Positions 43,210 to 54,500 of a stretch of DNA of 64,000 nt are shown in pieces; the first letter of the stretch is position 1, and each line of letters opens with the position of its first letter. The notes beneath the pieces were generated by a model, which made no database searches, was not told the origin of the DNA, and was given only the letters and a program-made list of their open reading frames with translations. The stretch comes from Primula veris (taxonomy: Eukaryota > Streptophyta > Magnoliopsida > Ericales > Primulaceae). Location: positions 26,534,126-26,598,125 of the forward strand of contig OY821747.1 of the NCBI GenBank assembly GCA_963682055.1, given 5' to 3'. Made by a program: the position numbers and the translations under genes.

Positions 43210-44495
43210 GCCAATCTAGTCATGGCCGTGGTAGAAGAGGATATTCCTCTGCCCATGATCGACATGAATTCGATAAAAAGAGATATTCCTCTTCTCCATC
43301 TATTGCTGGCTCTAGTTCTTCTACGAGTTCTGCTATGCGTTCTAAAAAAGAGCCTGCTGATTATGAGGATTATTTATCCTCGGGAAAAACCCAAGAAAGC
43401 TTCCTTGAAGCCCTAAAAGAACCAGTCCTTCCTGGAATAAAAAAGGCTAAGGATGAGCTAGTTATTCTTCTCCACAATGGAGATGCGAGGTTATTTACCT
43501 CTCCCAATACATTGGCCAAAAGATATTTTGATTCTGAGGTTCATTTTCCTCTTATCGACAATAAAGATTTGAAATATTTTCAATCCATACTTATTGAAAC
43601 TGGTTCCGTGGTTTTTAACCACATGAATCAAAATAAACATACAGGGGATATTTCCTTTAGTAAAGCTTTTATTAAAAAAATCATCCCTATTACTGAATGG
43701 GGTCTCAATCCAAACAAGCCTATGCAGCTTAAATTTTCTCACCAAGATTTTAATTATTGGGATTATATGGCCGCTTGGCGTTTTGCTTTTTATTACCAAA
43801 ATCGGGCCGAAAAACACACTTGGTTTATACGGTTGGAACCAACATTATTAACTCAAGCAACGCCATATTGGTTTTATGATTGGTTTTCTTTTATTGGTCC
43901 CAATGAAGATATTCTTCTTCCAGATATTTTTTGTCTCTATGAAGACTATCTTTTACATAATCCAAAAAATCGGGGGGTTACTGTAATTAAAGGAAGTAAT
44001 TTACTTCGATTTCTTACGCAATTTGGCCTGCCTTGGATATGGCAATGGTCTTATGCAGTCAAACCAACTGAGCTTGGTCTTATGTTGTTGGTTCGACAAT
44101 CTTATTATAAATGGTGGACGAAGTTTGATTTTAAACTCGTGCTTATAAAAATTCAAGAGACTATTGAGTCTTTTAAAAAAATGGAACGGGAATATGCACC
44201 CGAAGCAAAAACTACAAAATTAGATTTGCCTTCTTTGACAGATCTCAAAAAACAATTCCCCTCTGCTTCTTCTATGGAATTGAAAGCAAAATTATTTGCT
44301 ATCGTACAGAGTCAATTGGACATAGATTTTACTGATTGTCTCGCCAATAATTCTTCATCCAATTCTTTAATGGAAGAAGACTCTGGTGCCGAAGAAGATC
44401 GTGATTTTGCCCAGAGTAACGAAGATATGGAAAATTATATGGATCATCTTATAGATGAACACGTGCCAAAGGACAAGGGAAAAGCAAAAGCTTGA
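43206..44495 (+). CDS. Viral ORF2, unknown function
   Basis: 429 codons without interruption, starting at an ATG overlapping the ORF1 stop by the ATGA arrangement, which suggests coupled or reinitiated translation. The N-terminus is basic and Ser-rich. The middle is rich in aromatic residues (FNYWDYMAAWRFAFYYQNRA, PYWFYDWFSFIG, WIWQWSYAV). The C-terminus is acidic (GAEEDRDFAQSNEDMENY) with a last basic tail. Florendovirus ORF2 proteins have no established role; no enzymatic motif is seen here. It is notable as the only unbroken viral frame. Confidence 0.75.
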   Translation: MSQSSHGRGRRGYSSAHDRHEFDKKRYSSSPSIAGSSSSTSSAMRSKKEPADYEDYLSSGKTQESFLEALKEPVLPGIKKAKDELVILLHNGDARLFTSPNTLAKRYFDSEVHFPLIDNKDLKYFQSILIETGSVVFNHMNQNKHTGDISFSKAFIKKIIPITEWGLNPNKPMQLKFSHQDFNYWDYMAAWRFAFYYQNRAEKHTWFIRLEPTLLTQATPYWFYDWFSFIGPNEDILLPDIFCLYEDYLLHNPKNRGVTVIKGSNLLRFLTQFGLPWIWQWSYAVKPTELGLMLLVRQSYYKWWTKFDFKLVLIKIQETIESFKKMEREYAPEAKTTKLDLPSLTDLKKQFPSASSMELKAKLFAIVQSQLDIDFTDCLANNSSSNSLMEEDSGAEEDRDFAQSNEDMENYMDHLIDEHVPKDKGKAKA

Positions 44496-44666
44496 CAGCT
44501 TGTCATATTCCAAAGAGATAAGATTCCTTCAATTACTACCCTAAATTTACGTGTCGATGGGGCCCAATGCGCACCCGGCGTAATTTACGGAAAAGCTGTG
44601 AATCAAGTCTTTATGGTGGGCCAGTATGTTGGCCAGTATTAGCCGCCCATGTTTTAACGTATTATG

Positions 44667-44769
44667 GTTAGTGCGCTTATTGTTTAAAGCGTGTTCTTGT
44701 TAGTGCGCTCGGTTGTTAGTGCGCCTTTTACTTTTTTATTTTTATTTTTCAAAAGCTCAGCCTATATAA
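44667..44769 (+). promoter_or_regulatory. Viral promoter: three GTTAGTGCGC repeats and TATA box
   Basis: GTTAGTGCGC occurs at about 44668, 44699 and 44715, upstream of TATATAA at 44763-44769. Position, just before the poly(A) signal and primer site, fits the pregenomic RNA promoter of a caulimovirid. Confidence 0.65.
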
Positions 44770-44850
44770 GGATATGAAGTCTGATGTAATAGGCAAGCAA
44801 TTTCAGTATATATATCTCTCTCTCTCTCTTGTAAAATTGCTCAGTTTTGT

Positions 44851-44856
44851 AATAAA
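44851..44856 (+). terminator. Viral poly(A) signal
   Basis: AATAAA within a run of AATAAT repeats, about 80 bp after the TATA box and 26 bp before the primer site. Caulimovirids place the signal downstream of the start so that RNA is terminally redundant. Confidence 0.6.
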
Positions 44857-44881
44857 TAATAATAATATAAGAATCTTGTTT

Positions 44882-44894
44882 TGGTATCAGAGCC
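44882..44894 (+). other. Viral minus-strand primer-binding site
   Basis: TGGTATCAGAGCC, complementary to initiator Met tRNA, the standard priming site and conventional position 1 of caulimovirid genomes. Confidence 0.9.
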
Positions 44895-44942
44895 AAGCCT
44901 TTAATTTCAACTCGTCGCGTTTTTGAGCTCACCTACTCAGCC

Positions 44943-45079
44943 CAAGGAGGCATCAAGGTATAACGCTCTTTTTTGTTCGTTGACTGTTGATTTAAATCCT
45001 TACGCCTTTTATTCCGCATAATTCTTATATTAATGTTAATTTATTATGTTCTCCAAATTGAATAGATCTAATTCTTCTA
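44943..45079 (+). repeat. Terminal redundancy, right copy
   Basis: Repeats 37629-37764, including the first bases of ORF1. The junction with plant DNA follows at 45080. Confidence 0.9.
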
Positions 45080-46320
45080 CCACAGATCCAAATTTTTTAA
45101 ATAATATGACATGTGTAACTTTTTTTTTTTATTTCCTTGCTTTATTTCATTTCATTATGTGTAAGTTTTGAATTGATAAACAGGTTCCTACGTGGTAGTG
45201 ACACGTAGGCAAATAGCGGTAGACAAATGCAGTTTGGTGTAATCTAAAAAATTATTTATTTTTAAATTAATAAATGTAAGTGAGGAGGCTGCCAGGTAGG
45301 CAAATCGCTCCAGGCTGGAGCGGTTCGTTCCTATTTTTCATTAAAGTGAAACGTTAAACTAGACGCAGTCTTCTACAAACACTAGCGGACTTGCCCACTC
45401 GATGGGTGATATAATGCGTAGATGTGTAAATTGTTGTGAAATATTAAACAAAAGTATTTAGCAACACAAACTCAATTTTATAACAAAAAAAAAACATTTA
45501 TAATCATAAATAAATATAACAGGAAGATAGAGAGTGCAGGGAATAAGGATAGAGGAGAGAGAGTGCAGAGAGGATAGATGAGTTATTTTTTGGGGTTTAT
45601 TCAAACAATAATAATTAGTATCTATTTTGAATTGAACGTAAGCAGTTATTTTAGCAGTTATTTTAGCAGTTATATTTTTTTTTTGTTTTTGAATTTCTAA
45701 CACTATGTGTAATTTTTTGAACTATCAATAGCTTTTTGTAATTAGTTGTTTCAAGGCTTCATAAGGCCTCTACACATATATTAATAGTATAGATTTATGC
45801 TATTTAATTGTCATCAATAATTATCATTTAATAATAATGTTTCGGTTTGGATATCAATAAAAAGATGCATTCAACCAAATTCGAAAAATACCTACATTTA
45901 AAATTGTACAAATAATTTGGACATTAGTAAACAGATTCATTGAATCAAATCTTAAAAATGAATACGACCTCCGTGACAAGTGAATTTCATAGATTACATA
46001 TTGTAGGTAATTAACACACCTTTTGATATATTTCCTTGTTGCTTTGTTGAAAAAAACTTAATAAATAAAAAATCCATTACATAATTTTTTTGCAGTAGAT
46101 GTTCATTACGAACCCCATATTTGTAAAGACTTCTTAATACAAGCTGGTATTGTAACTAAGTTTTTATAAAAGATTTCCATATTGATTTCGCTATACATAT
46201 TTTTTCAGAGTTTAAATTTAGGATAATAGTGATATTTAATTTGTGTTCTTGGTCTTTTTTAGAATCATGTTATAAGTAATCTTTTACTGATTTATAAGAA
46301 CATTTGGCACAGGTCAAGGT
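45080..46320. other. Intergenic stretch between virus and neprosin gene
   Basis: AT-rich. The motif at 45184-45213 mirrors 37388-37417. A small perfect hairpin CGCTCCAG/CTGGAGCG is at about 45307-45323. Tandem TTTTAGCAGTTA copies lie near 45648-45672. No gene seen. Confidence 0.5.
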
Positions 46321-47590
46321 ATGGATCCACTAGCATATTTGTTCCTTCTATTGCTATGTTTTGATATGGTGTTCTGCGATGGTGTTGAAGGAGGACGTTG
46401 GAACATATCTGCCGAAGAAGATTTGGAGTTCGAGAGACAACTCAAATTTCTAAACAAACCATCCATCAAAACCATACGCGTAAGTAATATAATTAATTGA
46501 AAGCTAAATTTATGCATAGTTTCAAATTGAAAACAGATTTTTGAACCCACAAACTACTAAAGTTCGATACGTGGATTTGCAGAGAAGCTCTGGAGTTATA
46601 TTTGATTGTGTGGACTTCTATAAACAATCTGCATTTGATTATGCTCGGATGAACAACTATACAATTGAATATGAGTATGAGGTTTGTTCTTTACATATGC
46701 GGTCATTTATCTCATACCATGTTGCTCCACAATATTAATGACTAATTAAATTCACTTACATTTTCAATAACAGAAAAAAAAAAACTAATCTTTCATTGTT
46801 AAAGCGATTTTACAACCAAATTGTTTTTTCTTGTCACGTTGTCGCAAGAAACCCGTTACAAGAAGTCCCTGTGAAGGGAAAACTAACTAAATATTCATGG
46901 CAAAAAAAATATGCAACATCTTGGTTTGTTGTTGATCTGAAACATTCTTGTTACCAACAGGAAAATTTATGTCGGTAATAATTTAATCGTTTCATGCAAT
47001 TTGATTATTTTCCGTCGTTGCTCAAAATAAGTTTCAAAATCTATATCTTAAATTAATTTATATTTTTCTCCTCAACATTTTAATTTATTTTTCCAGCTCT
47101 TTTTTTTCTAAATACATTTATATATTAATTGTGAAATTTTTTTTCCTTTAAGATGCATGTCACATTCATCACCCTACTTGATCCGTGATTATATCTTCTC
47201 TTTCCAAAGTGAAACCTAAGGTAATCAAACTGTTAAGTTTCCTCTCAAAAGTAATCTGCATTAATTTAAAATGTTTAAATTGTTAAGCTTAAAAAGCACT
47301 CAAAAGTTTATTTATCTAATATGCGATTAAAAGTGGGTTGAGTCCTCAAGTACAAAATTGTATTAGATGGTTTTGTTTGGAAATCATGATAAAACATATT
47401 TTTCCAATAGCCATAAGATAAACATATAAATAATAATAAAAAATTGAAAGATGGATGCATTAATTGTGACATCTAAATTAGATAAGTTGGAAAAAAGTGA
47501 AAGGATATTAACTATGAAGAAACTGAATAAGTACTTCAATAAATTCTGCCAACTAATACATGTATATTGAGCGAGCAGTGTTGTGTTTAA

Positions 47591-47626
<36 letters not shown>

Positions 47627-48974
47627 AACTTAATTAATTAGCAGAAGCCAATATCACCGCATAATAAATTGACTACTACGTACATGACTAAGTAGGTTTA
47701 ACTAATTCGACTATTTTAATAGCAGATGCCAGCGTCTAACAAGTTGAAAGATCAATTGTACATTGGAACAAAAGGTGAGGAATGCCCTATTGGATCAGTT
47801 CCTATAAAGAGAATCACCAAAGAAGATCTTATTAGAGAGAAACTCGTTTCACAAGAAAGGACTCTTGTCGGTAACGCGCTTGATGTTTATGTAAGTTTTA
47901 CGTTTTGACTCTCTCTTATATTTTATATTCTTTGTGTGATCAAATAGAAATTTCTTCTTTCTCATGGTACGTGTTCACATGCCAGCATGCTGTTGCCCGT
48001 ACAAAACCGAGTATAAATAAGTTTGTTGGAGCCGGAGGTTCAACATCTATATGGAATCCAGCAGTTAGTGGTAAAGCATATAGTGCCGGGAGATTGAAGA
48101 TATCAAATCAAGACGATAGTATCGAAGTTGGTTGGAGGGTATGTGTTTATAAATATTTTATTATTAACATCAATACATTAGCATTTACCAATAACGTTTT
48201 ACTCTTCTACATTTTATTATGAAAATCAACTTTTTTTCTTGATAGGTTGATCCAGCATTATACGGTGATACACATACTCATCTATATATTCGCACAGACG
48301 TAAGTGTCTCTTATAATATTAATAATGACGTTACCAATGTTATTATATAAATAGATAATGGATCAGAACTTCTAAAACATACCTAATGAAAACAGGCCGG
48401 CCGATCTCATTGTTTTGATGCAAGTTGTGGATTTGTCATCGTGAGAGCAGGTATTGTAGTTGGAGATCAATTTACAGGGACTTCACAGCATGGGGGACCA
48501 GTTTATGATCTAACTATCTACATCATCCAGGTAAATTATTAAAGTTTGGATGGAAAAAAAGTCTAGCATGGGTATATTGGTTATTGGGATAAGTTTAAGT
48601 TTCCTTTTACATTACAGAATACAATCACCGGAAACTGGTACCTTGAGCTTGGTTCAAACCACACACTAGTAGGTTTTTGGCCGAAGGGTTTGTTCACGGG
48701 TCTTGCAACATTGGCTGCTTCAGCTGAGTGGGGAGGAGAGGTGTTTAGTCTACTTGGCACACCAACACCACCAATGGGTGCTGGTTCTATTCCAAAGTCA
48801 AACGTAGATTATGATGCTTACTTTCGAATAATGACATTATTGGATGGACAAAAGACTCTCATTGCAGATAATTTGGACATTATTAACGATACCAAAAATT
48901 ACCGAGCAATTGACGACGGCATTAGCAAATTGCCTCTTTGGGGTCATATGATGTTTTATGGGGGGTCTTCCTAA
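46321..48974 (+). CDS. Neprosin-domain (DUF239) glutamic peptidase, seven exons
   Basis: Exons are 46321-46479, 46583-46681, 47726-47890, 47986-48138, 48246-48299, 48396-48530 and 48618-48974, all phase 0 with GT-AG borders, encoding 373 residues. A signal peptide (MDPLAYLFLLLLCFDMVFC) precedes the neprosin activation domain (VIFDCVDFYKQSAFDYAR; GTKGEECPIGSVPIKR) and the peptidase domain (FVGAGGSTSIWNP, SIEVGWRVDPALYGD, GNWYLELGSN, FWPKGLF, SAEWGGEVFS, MGAGSIP). Glu at about 188 (IEVGW) and 296 (WGGEV) correspond to the glutamates proposed as catalytic in Nepenthes neprosin. The family cleaves after Pro and is secreted. Domain order and length are normal, so it appears intact. The CSGFV-like block reads FDASCGFVIVRAGIVVGD, slightly divergent. 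Confidence 0.85.
47594..47622. repeat. (TA)n microsatellite in neprosin intron 2
   Basis: About 14 TA units. Confidence 0.9.
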
Positions 48975-50026
48975 CACACCAATGTAATATAAAAGTATCA
49001 TTGGTTAGGTTGAGTTAAATTTCTACCTGGATTTTGAATTAAATGATATCGCCAAGTGCGTAATGTGACGACTTTTTGCTTAAATAATAGGACTATTCTG
49101 GATACCTTCTCATTCTTGAAAACTTGATTGGAACACTACGATATACCATGCTAATTTGTAAAACAAATGATTATGAATTAAGCATTGGAAAACCGATTCA
49201 AAAGTTAAGTACCTACTATTGTGGTGAAGTATGTGATTAATTTTAAAGTTGATCATTCCAGCTATTTAATGTTGCAAAACACTGTAACCCAGCTTTACAC
49301 TTGAGTTGCTTATAGCTCAACTATCAATTTAAGTAGATACTAGTACTATATGAGACTTATTTTTAGTCTAATTTTGAACTTTAGCTGAAATTTCCAAGTA
49401 CACTCTAGTAAAGTTGATGTAAATAGGACAAAATTTATAAAATTATCTAGTAATTATTTTGTAGAAACGGAGACTTGTTAAATGGAACACCCTACAATGA
49501 AACATCCATTTGCATATCGGAAAGAATAGAGTAATATTTATTATCAATGTTATAAAAGGTTGTAAGCGGAAATGGGTCACATAGTGTCTAATCCCTCATA
49601 ATTGCACTTAATTCTGCATAATTTACTAGGTGTCTAGTCTTGTCTTTCAGAACACTGTTTATTACTAAATAGTCAACAAAAAACTCGACGAGTCACAAAC
49701 ATTTTACTAATTCCATAAATATTGACATATATTTTCATTTTAACTAAAAGGGTAAATATATCTATCAACTAATTTCATAGCCTCATTTCAAAATCCCACT
49801 AGGCCTATTTGGCTATTTATTCGAACCCGGGTTCAATTTGTAAAGTTAAGAAAATAGTAGACCCAAACACAATAACCAATTAATATTGAAATGAATACTT
49901 TTTTTATTAGAGGTTAAATCATAGCCTCGTTATATAATGCATATATATAGTATATATATATATATATAGTATATATATATATATATATAGTATATATATA
50001 TATATATATAGTATATATATATATAT
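48975..50026. other. Intergenic stretch ending in TA repeats
   Basis: 3' flank of the neprosin gene, no other gene seen. An interrupted (TA)nG microsatellite at about 49938-50026 is the insertion target of the copia element. Confidence 0.6.
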
Positions 50027-50237
50027 TGTTGTAAGATTATTGGACTCTTGGGCTTTTACTTAATGGGCCCAGATGGGCTTGTAACCCTAACCCTCTATCT
50101 ATATAAAGAGGGCTAGGGGTCTTGTATTTTATATACATTCATACATTCTGATTAATAAAGACTCTGTTGTTGTCTCTCTCTATATTCTATCTCTATATCT
50201 ATATACATATATATGTGAGCTAATATGTCACACAACA
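50027..50237 (+). repeat. 5' LTR, 211 bp
   Basis: Contains TATATAAAG (near 50099-50107), an AATAAA in GATTAATAAAGAC near 50152 and ends in CACACAACA. Matches the 3' LTR at every position I compared. Confidence 0.9.
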
Positions 50238-50250
50238 CGTTATCAGCACT
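50238..50250 (+). other. Probable primer-binding site
   Basis: CGTTATCAGCACT immediately after the LTR. It shares the TATCAG core with the usual initiator-Met site but is not a full match; this variant is common after plant copia LTRs. Confidence 0.5.
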
Positions 50251-51554
50251 GCTCTCGGAGATCAAAGTACGGATTCTAAATTCAAATAAACCTTGAGCTT
50301 TATCCGGATTTAATTGAAATATTGTTATATCGACATTCACCAAAATACCGTGTGAACGGTACATAATATTTTTTTAACTTGCAAAACTATATGTGTATAC
50401 CACCCGTGTTCTATAACAAACTCTTGTATGTATAATATATATAGCCTACCGGCCACGTACACCTGCATGTTTTAATTGCTAATTAAACAACTTGTCTATA
50501 GAACTAGTCTATATTGTATATAAGAAAGAATATGTATGATTGCATAATATGTTTAGTAATCTGCCACATGTATAAAACGTTTGCTATGAAATTCGCGTGT
50601 ATATATGTGATTGTTAATGACTTTGAAAAGTCAAACTAGGTTTACTGAACCCATGTAACCGAATATATCTTGTTTATGTTGAATGTTATAAATTCAATAT
50701 AGGGTAATATCATATATTAATTGGTACTATGAATTACAGATTATTAAATATGTACTGCACGTGTAATTTAGCTAGTAATAGTTGATGGTCATTTAAAAGA
50801 AAATTACATATGTAATTCATGTCTAATATGGTATGTAGTTACATAACATGTAATCAATGATTTAAAGATTACCATATATATAGAACTTACATGTATATTG
50901 TATAATTATAACGAAAATTTGCCCTCCCTGCATGTGATATGGTAAATTAGTAATTAAATATATTGCTTGCTTGCATGTTAGAACTACCATGTATAGAATT
51001 ACTTATATGGCAATAAACCGTAGATAATTGATTGATATCTTATTAGTATAATCAACATATCTTTTGATATTACCATAGATATAAATATACCATATGGCAG
51101 TTAATTGATTTGATTTGATTTGGTATGATATAATTTGTGTGATTGATAATCCTGAATTGATTTAGTTTATCACCAAATCTACTGCATGATTAGATAAATA
51201 TCATGAATATATTTTATACTGCCTTGTATATATGTGGTTATCTAGAAAAGATATACCTGTTATTTATTGCCATGAATGGTAGAATTGCGAAATCATATAT
51301 ATTCACATTTAAGTTGGAAAAATTATGAACCTTCCCTAAATAGGCTCACCTATTTGGATACGATGTCTAGGAAAGATATAGGCGGAAGTCGATATCCTAA
51401 TGAGGTCGGGTTTTAAGTGGCATTCGTGCCCTCCACCCTCACCGTCTTTCCTGGTCGTTTTTCAAGTAGAGCTACCGAAAGGGGTTGACTAAATAATAAT
51501 TTCCCCGAATGTGTTTATATAGTGATGTATGTTTCGCCGAATTGGTGTCTCTGT

Positions 51555-54500
51555 ATCGACCTGTCGTTCGATCAATGAGAACATATTCACATTAAAAGCA
51601 AAACTATTTTTCGAACCTGTCGTTTCGAAATAAAGTTTATGCTTGTGCAAACCATAAACATATAAACCAGTCGTTTTATATGAAAAATAATCCAGAACTC
51701 CCAACATATGTTGGATGCCATCTATGATGAGAAAATTCGTAAAACATACTTGCGAAATGACTATTTAAACATTGATTTTAATCTGTCACCACATGTTACT
51801 CACCCTGATGTGTGAAAATGTGATGTCCAAATTTTTTTTGGATGCCATCTTTGATGAGTAAAACACGAGTTTGTTGTTACCTTCACGATGAATGCTAAGG
51901 CGTTGATTTTATTCCGCCGCCACATTTGAGACGTGATGACGTCTATGGTGAACAAATGTCTGAAATTGACATATTTGAGCAATCCTTCACCAAAATACTA
52001 GCTTGGAAATTGTATTCCATAAGCAGTATCGTGAATTTATATTCACCATGTTCCTTTATCGCCCATTTGTTATTGGATAAGAAAATTACCCCGGTGAGTA
52101 GTTTTAATCCTATTGGGTCAATGGCGAATTGTTTGCCTGATATTAATGCTCTTCGTGTATATTTTTTTTCCACGAATCGAGAACCGTGACAAGTGTTATT
52201 TGTCTCGAACTGTCGCGATCCCGATGAATCGCCTAGCCAAGCGAGATTTTAGACAATCGTCAAAATCTAAAACCTGTGGCTCCAAGACAGTAATTGAAAG
52301 GAACAATATGGCCCGTTGTCACAAAGCAAGAGATAATGCTCAATGAGGCAACTCTATGCTATAAACACAAAGGTCATGCACGGTTACTCCTTAAATAGTT
52401 CAAAACTATTATAAAGATGAAAAACCCGATGCTAATGTGGTTAAAGATAACTGAAAGGAAACTCTTGAGACCCCCGGTTTTGTGGCTCAAATATGTTTGG
52501 TACCTTTCTTTATTGATTTTGATAAATCATTGAGCCATATTTTCGCTCATCTGGATTATGTTTTTCCATTTGGATTATTATTTTTCCATTTGTACATACT
52601 TTTGGATTATGGTTTGCCTGTTTATGAAATTTCTCGAAATAATTTAAAGTGTTTTGAGCAAATTCCTTTGATAAATGTGACCAAACTTTAAATTATGAAA
52701 TTTTAGGCAATACTTGTGGGATAGTTGATTTTTTTTGAAAATAGTGGGTAACAGTGTACCACATAACTTCACCAACTACTTGCCTAAAAGAGTACTCAGT
52801 GACAACGATTCTGGACCTGTCGTTCCAAATCGAAATTTTTGGTAAAGCCAAATTGATTTGTCAAATATGAGGCATTATACTCCTATAGGTCCTGTCGTAC
52901 CTTGTTGAGTTATAAAATATTCGAGAAAACCAGTGTTATCTGGTAATAGCTCATGAAAAAATTAAATTTTTTTTACATAGCCTCCATTCAATACGATCAA
53001 AAGCGTATTTTAGAGGAGTTGAAATGTCTTTCAAGTGGTTGCTACCACATTCTTTAAAGCATTTAAAGTTACCTTATCATTTCGCCTGTCGTCGAATGAT
53101 AAATGATTTAAATGCTAAGACATGATTGTCTATACTATCATTCGCCTGTCGTCGATTGATTAGAGTATTTTAATATTGTGGCATTGACCGGATGAGATAT
53201 TCCCGGGTCAAAAGACGATGCTTGATTTATAATCGCATCGCATTTGGATTCTCTCTGAGAATATATTTCGCGATTAATCCGAAATTCATGCCATTAATGC
53301 TCACTTTGAAAGACTAGTATGTGTAAAGATCACGAAATGAACTCGTAGAATTCTTGTAAAGAATTGAAGGAGTTATTGTGGACTTATCCAACCATAAGAC
53401 GGACCATAAATATAAATGGTTATGGTTGATGCATCGACAATTTGGTCACATTTTAATGTTGTCCACATAAATGCAGCACTTTCCAAACTTTTAGCCCTAT
53501 CATTAAGTTGATGGCTCATGATCCGGATTATCCTGAAAAGTCTAGTCGACTTGATAATACCGAAGAGTAAGAATCGAAATTTCGATTTGAATTACTTGAA
53601 TTTGGAAATTGAAATTGAACATCCTGTCGATTATGTTCAGACCCAAAATGGACTCACGGAAAGCTTGATGATGCGACTGCAAATGATTGCACGCATTTCT
53701 TGGTCTTGCGCACCAAGATTTATATTTCCGTATGGGGTTATGCTATTTTGCTGCATTGGTCCGTCATGAGGCCCATAGATACTCAAACACCATATGCGTA
53801 CCAGCTGGTTACTGGTTATGAGCCAGAAGTCTCATATTAACGCGTGTTTAGAGTGATTAATTAATATTTTGATTGAGCCGTTCTAGCGTTCAAAATATGG
53901 ACCTCTGAAGGGGACATAAGTCGATTATGAATCTCCTGCCTATCATTTGATAGAGTAACCTTGGCAAGCGATCTCTTTACCGCATGATATGCGAAAGTGA
54001 CATCGCTAAGACTGTTCTCCCCGTCGTTAGGGGGAGATTTGCACGTTACCGTTGATAAGGAACGACGTGAAGTAACGTGGCATAACCCACTCAGTCTTAG
54101 CTTGATCCCAAAACTGCACTTAGTGATAAGTAAGTGCATAGACTCCCTCAAGTCTAACTAAATGCCAGACGCATTTAATGACTTTATGAGATGTCACGAG
54201 ATCATTTATACCTGCTGCAAAATGCTTGCAAGGATAGACGTCCCTGTCGGACGCCGTGTTCCTGTCGTAACACGTTGCTTTGGCCGAACCCGCCAAGCAA
54301 AGGACGCTGTCGTCGGCCGTCAGTCTGTCGTCCTTCCTAAGATATGAGGAAGTTGACCGGTTCTTAATTCGTTCAGCCCCAGAGGTGGTGAACTGAAACT
54401 CGTTTGTTGCACGAGATTATAAAGGATCAAGGAGATGTGTGATTTCCTCCTCATCCTAAGAATCTCGAAATATCTGTCGATCATGATATCTTAGACGATA

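Larger units (their letters stand above)
37629..45079 (+). mobile_element. Endogenous caulimovirid, florendovirus-like, just over one genome length
   Basis: A 7.45-kb insertion with pararetroviral order MP, capsid zinc knuckle, protease, RT, RNase H, then a second ORF, then promoter, poly(A) signal and tRNA-Met primer site. The first 136 bases recur at the end (44943-45079), so the integrated molecule is a circular genome of about 7314 bp opened with a short overlap. A second ORF of unknown function downstream of a single polyprotein ORF is the arrangement known for florendoviruses; Petuvirus has one ORF and other genera separate more genes. No LTRs or integrase are present. The polyprotein frame is broken in five places, so the copy cannot yield intact ORF1 product. 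Confidence 0.85.

Noticed and set aside
44882..44894. Possible tRNA gene fragment
   Set aside because: TGGTATCAGAGCC is the primer-binding site complementary to initiator Met tRNA, not a tRNA gene; the same applies to 32026-32036.
37731..45079. Ordinary gypsy LTR retrotransposon
   Set aside because: There are no LTRs or integrase, a 30K-type movement protein precedes the capsid region, and the terminal repeat is only 136 bp and lacks LTR ends; this is a pararetrovirus.
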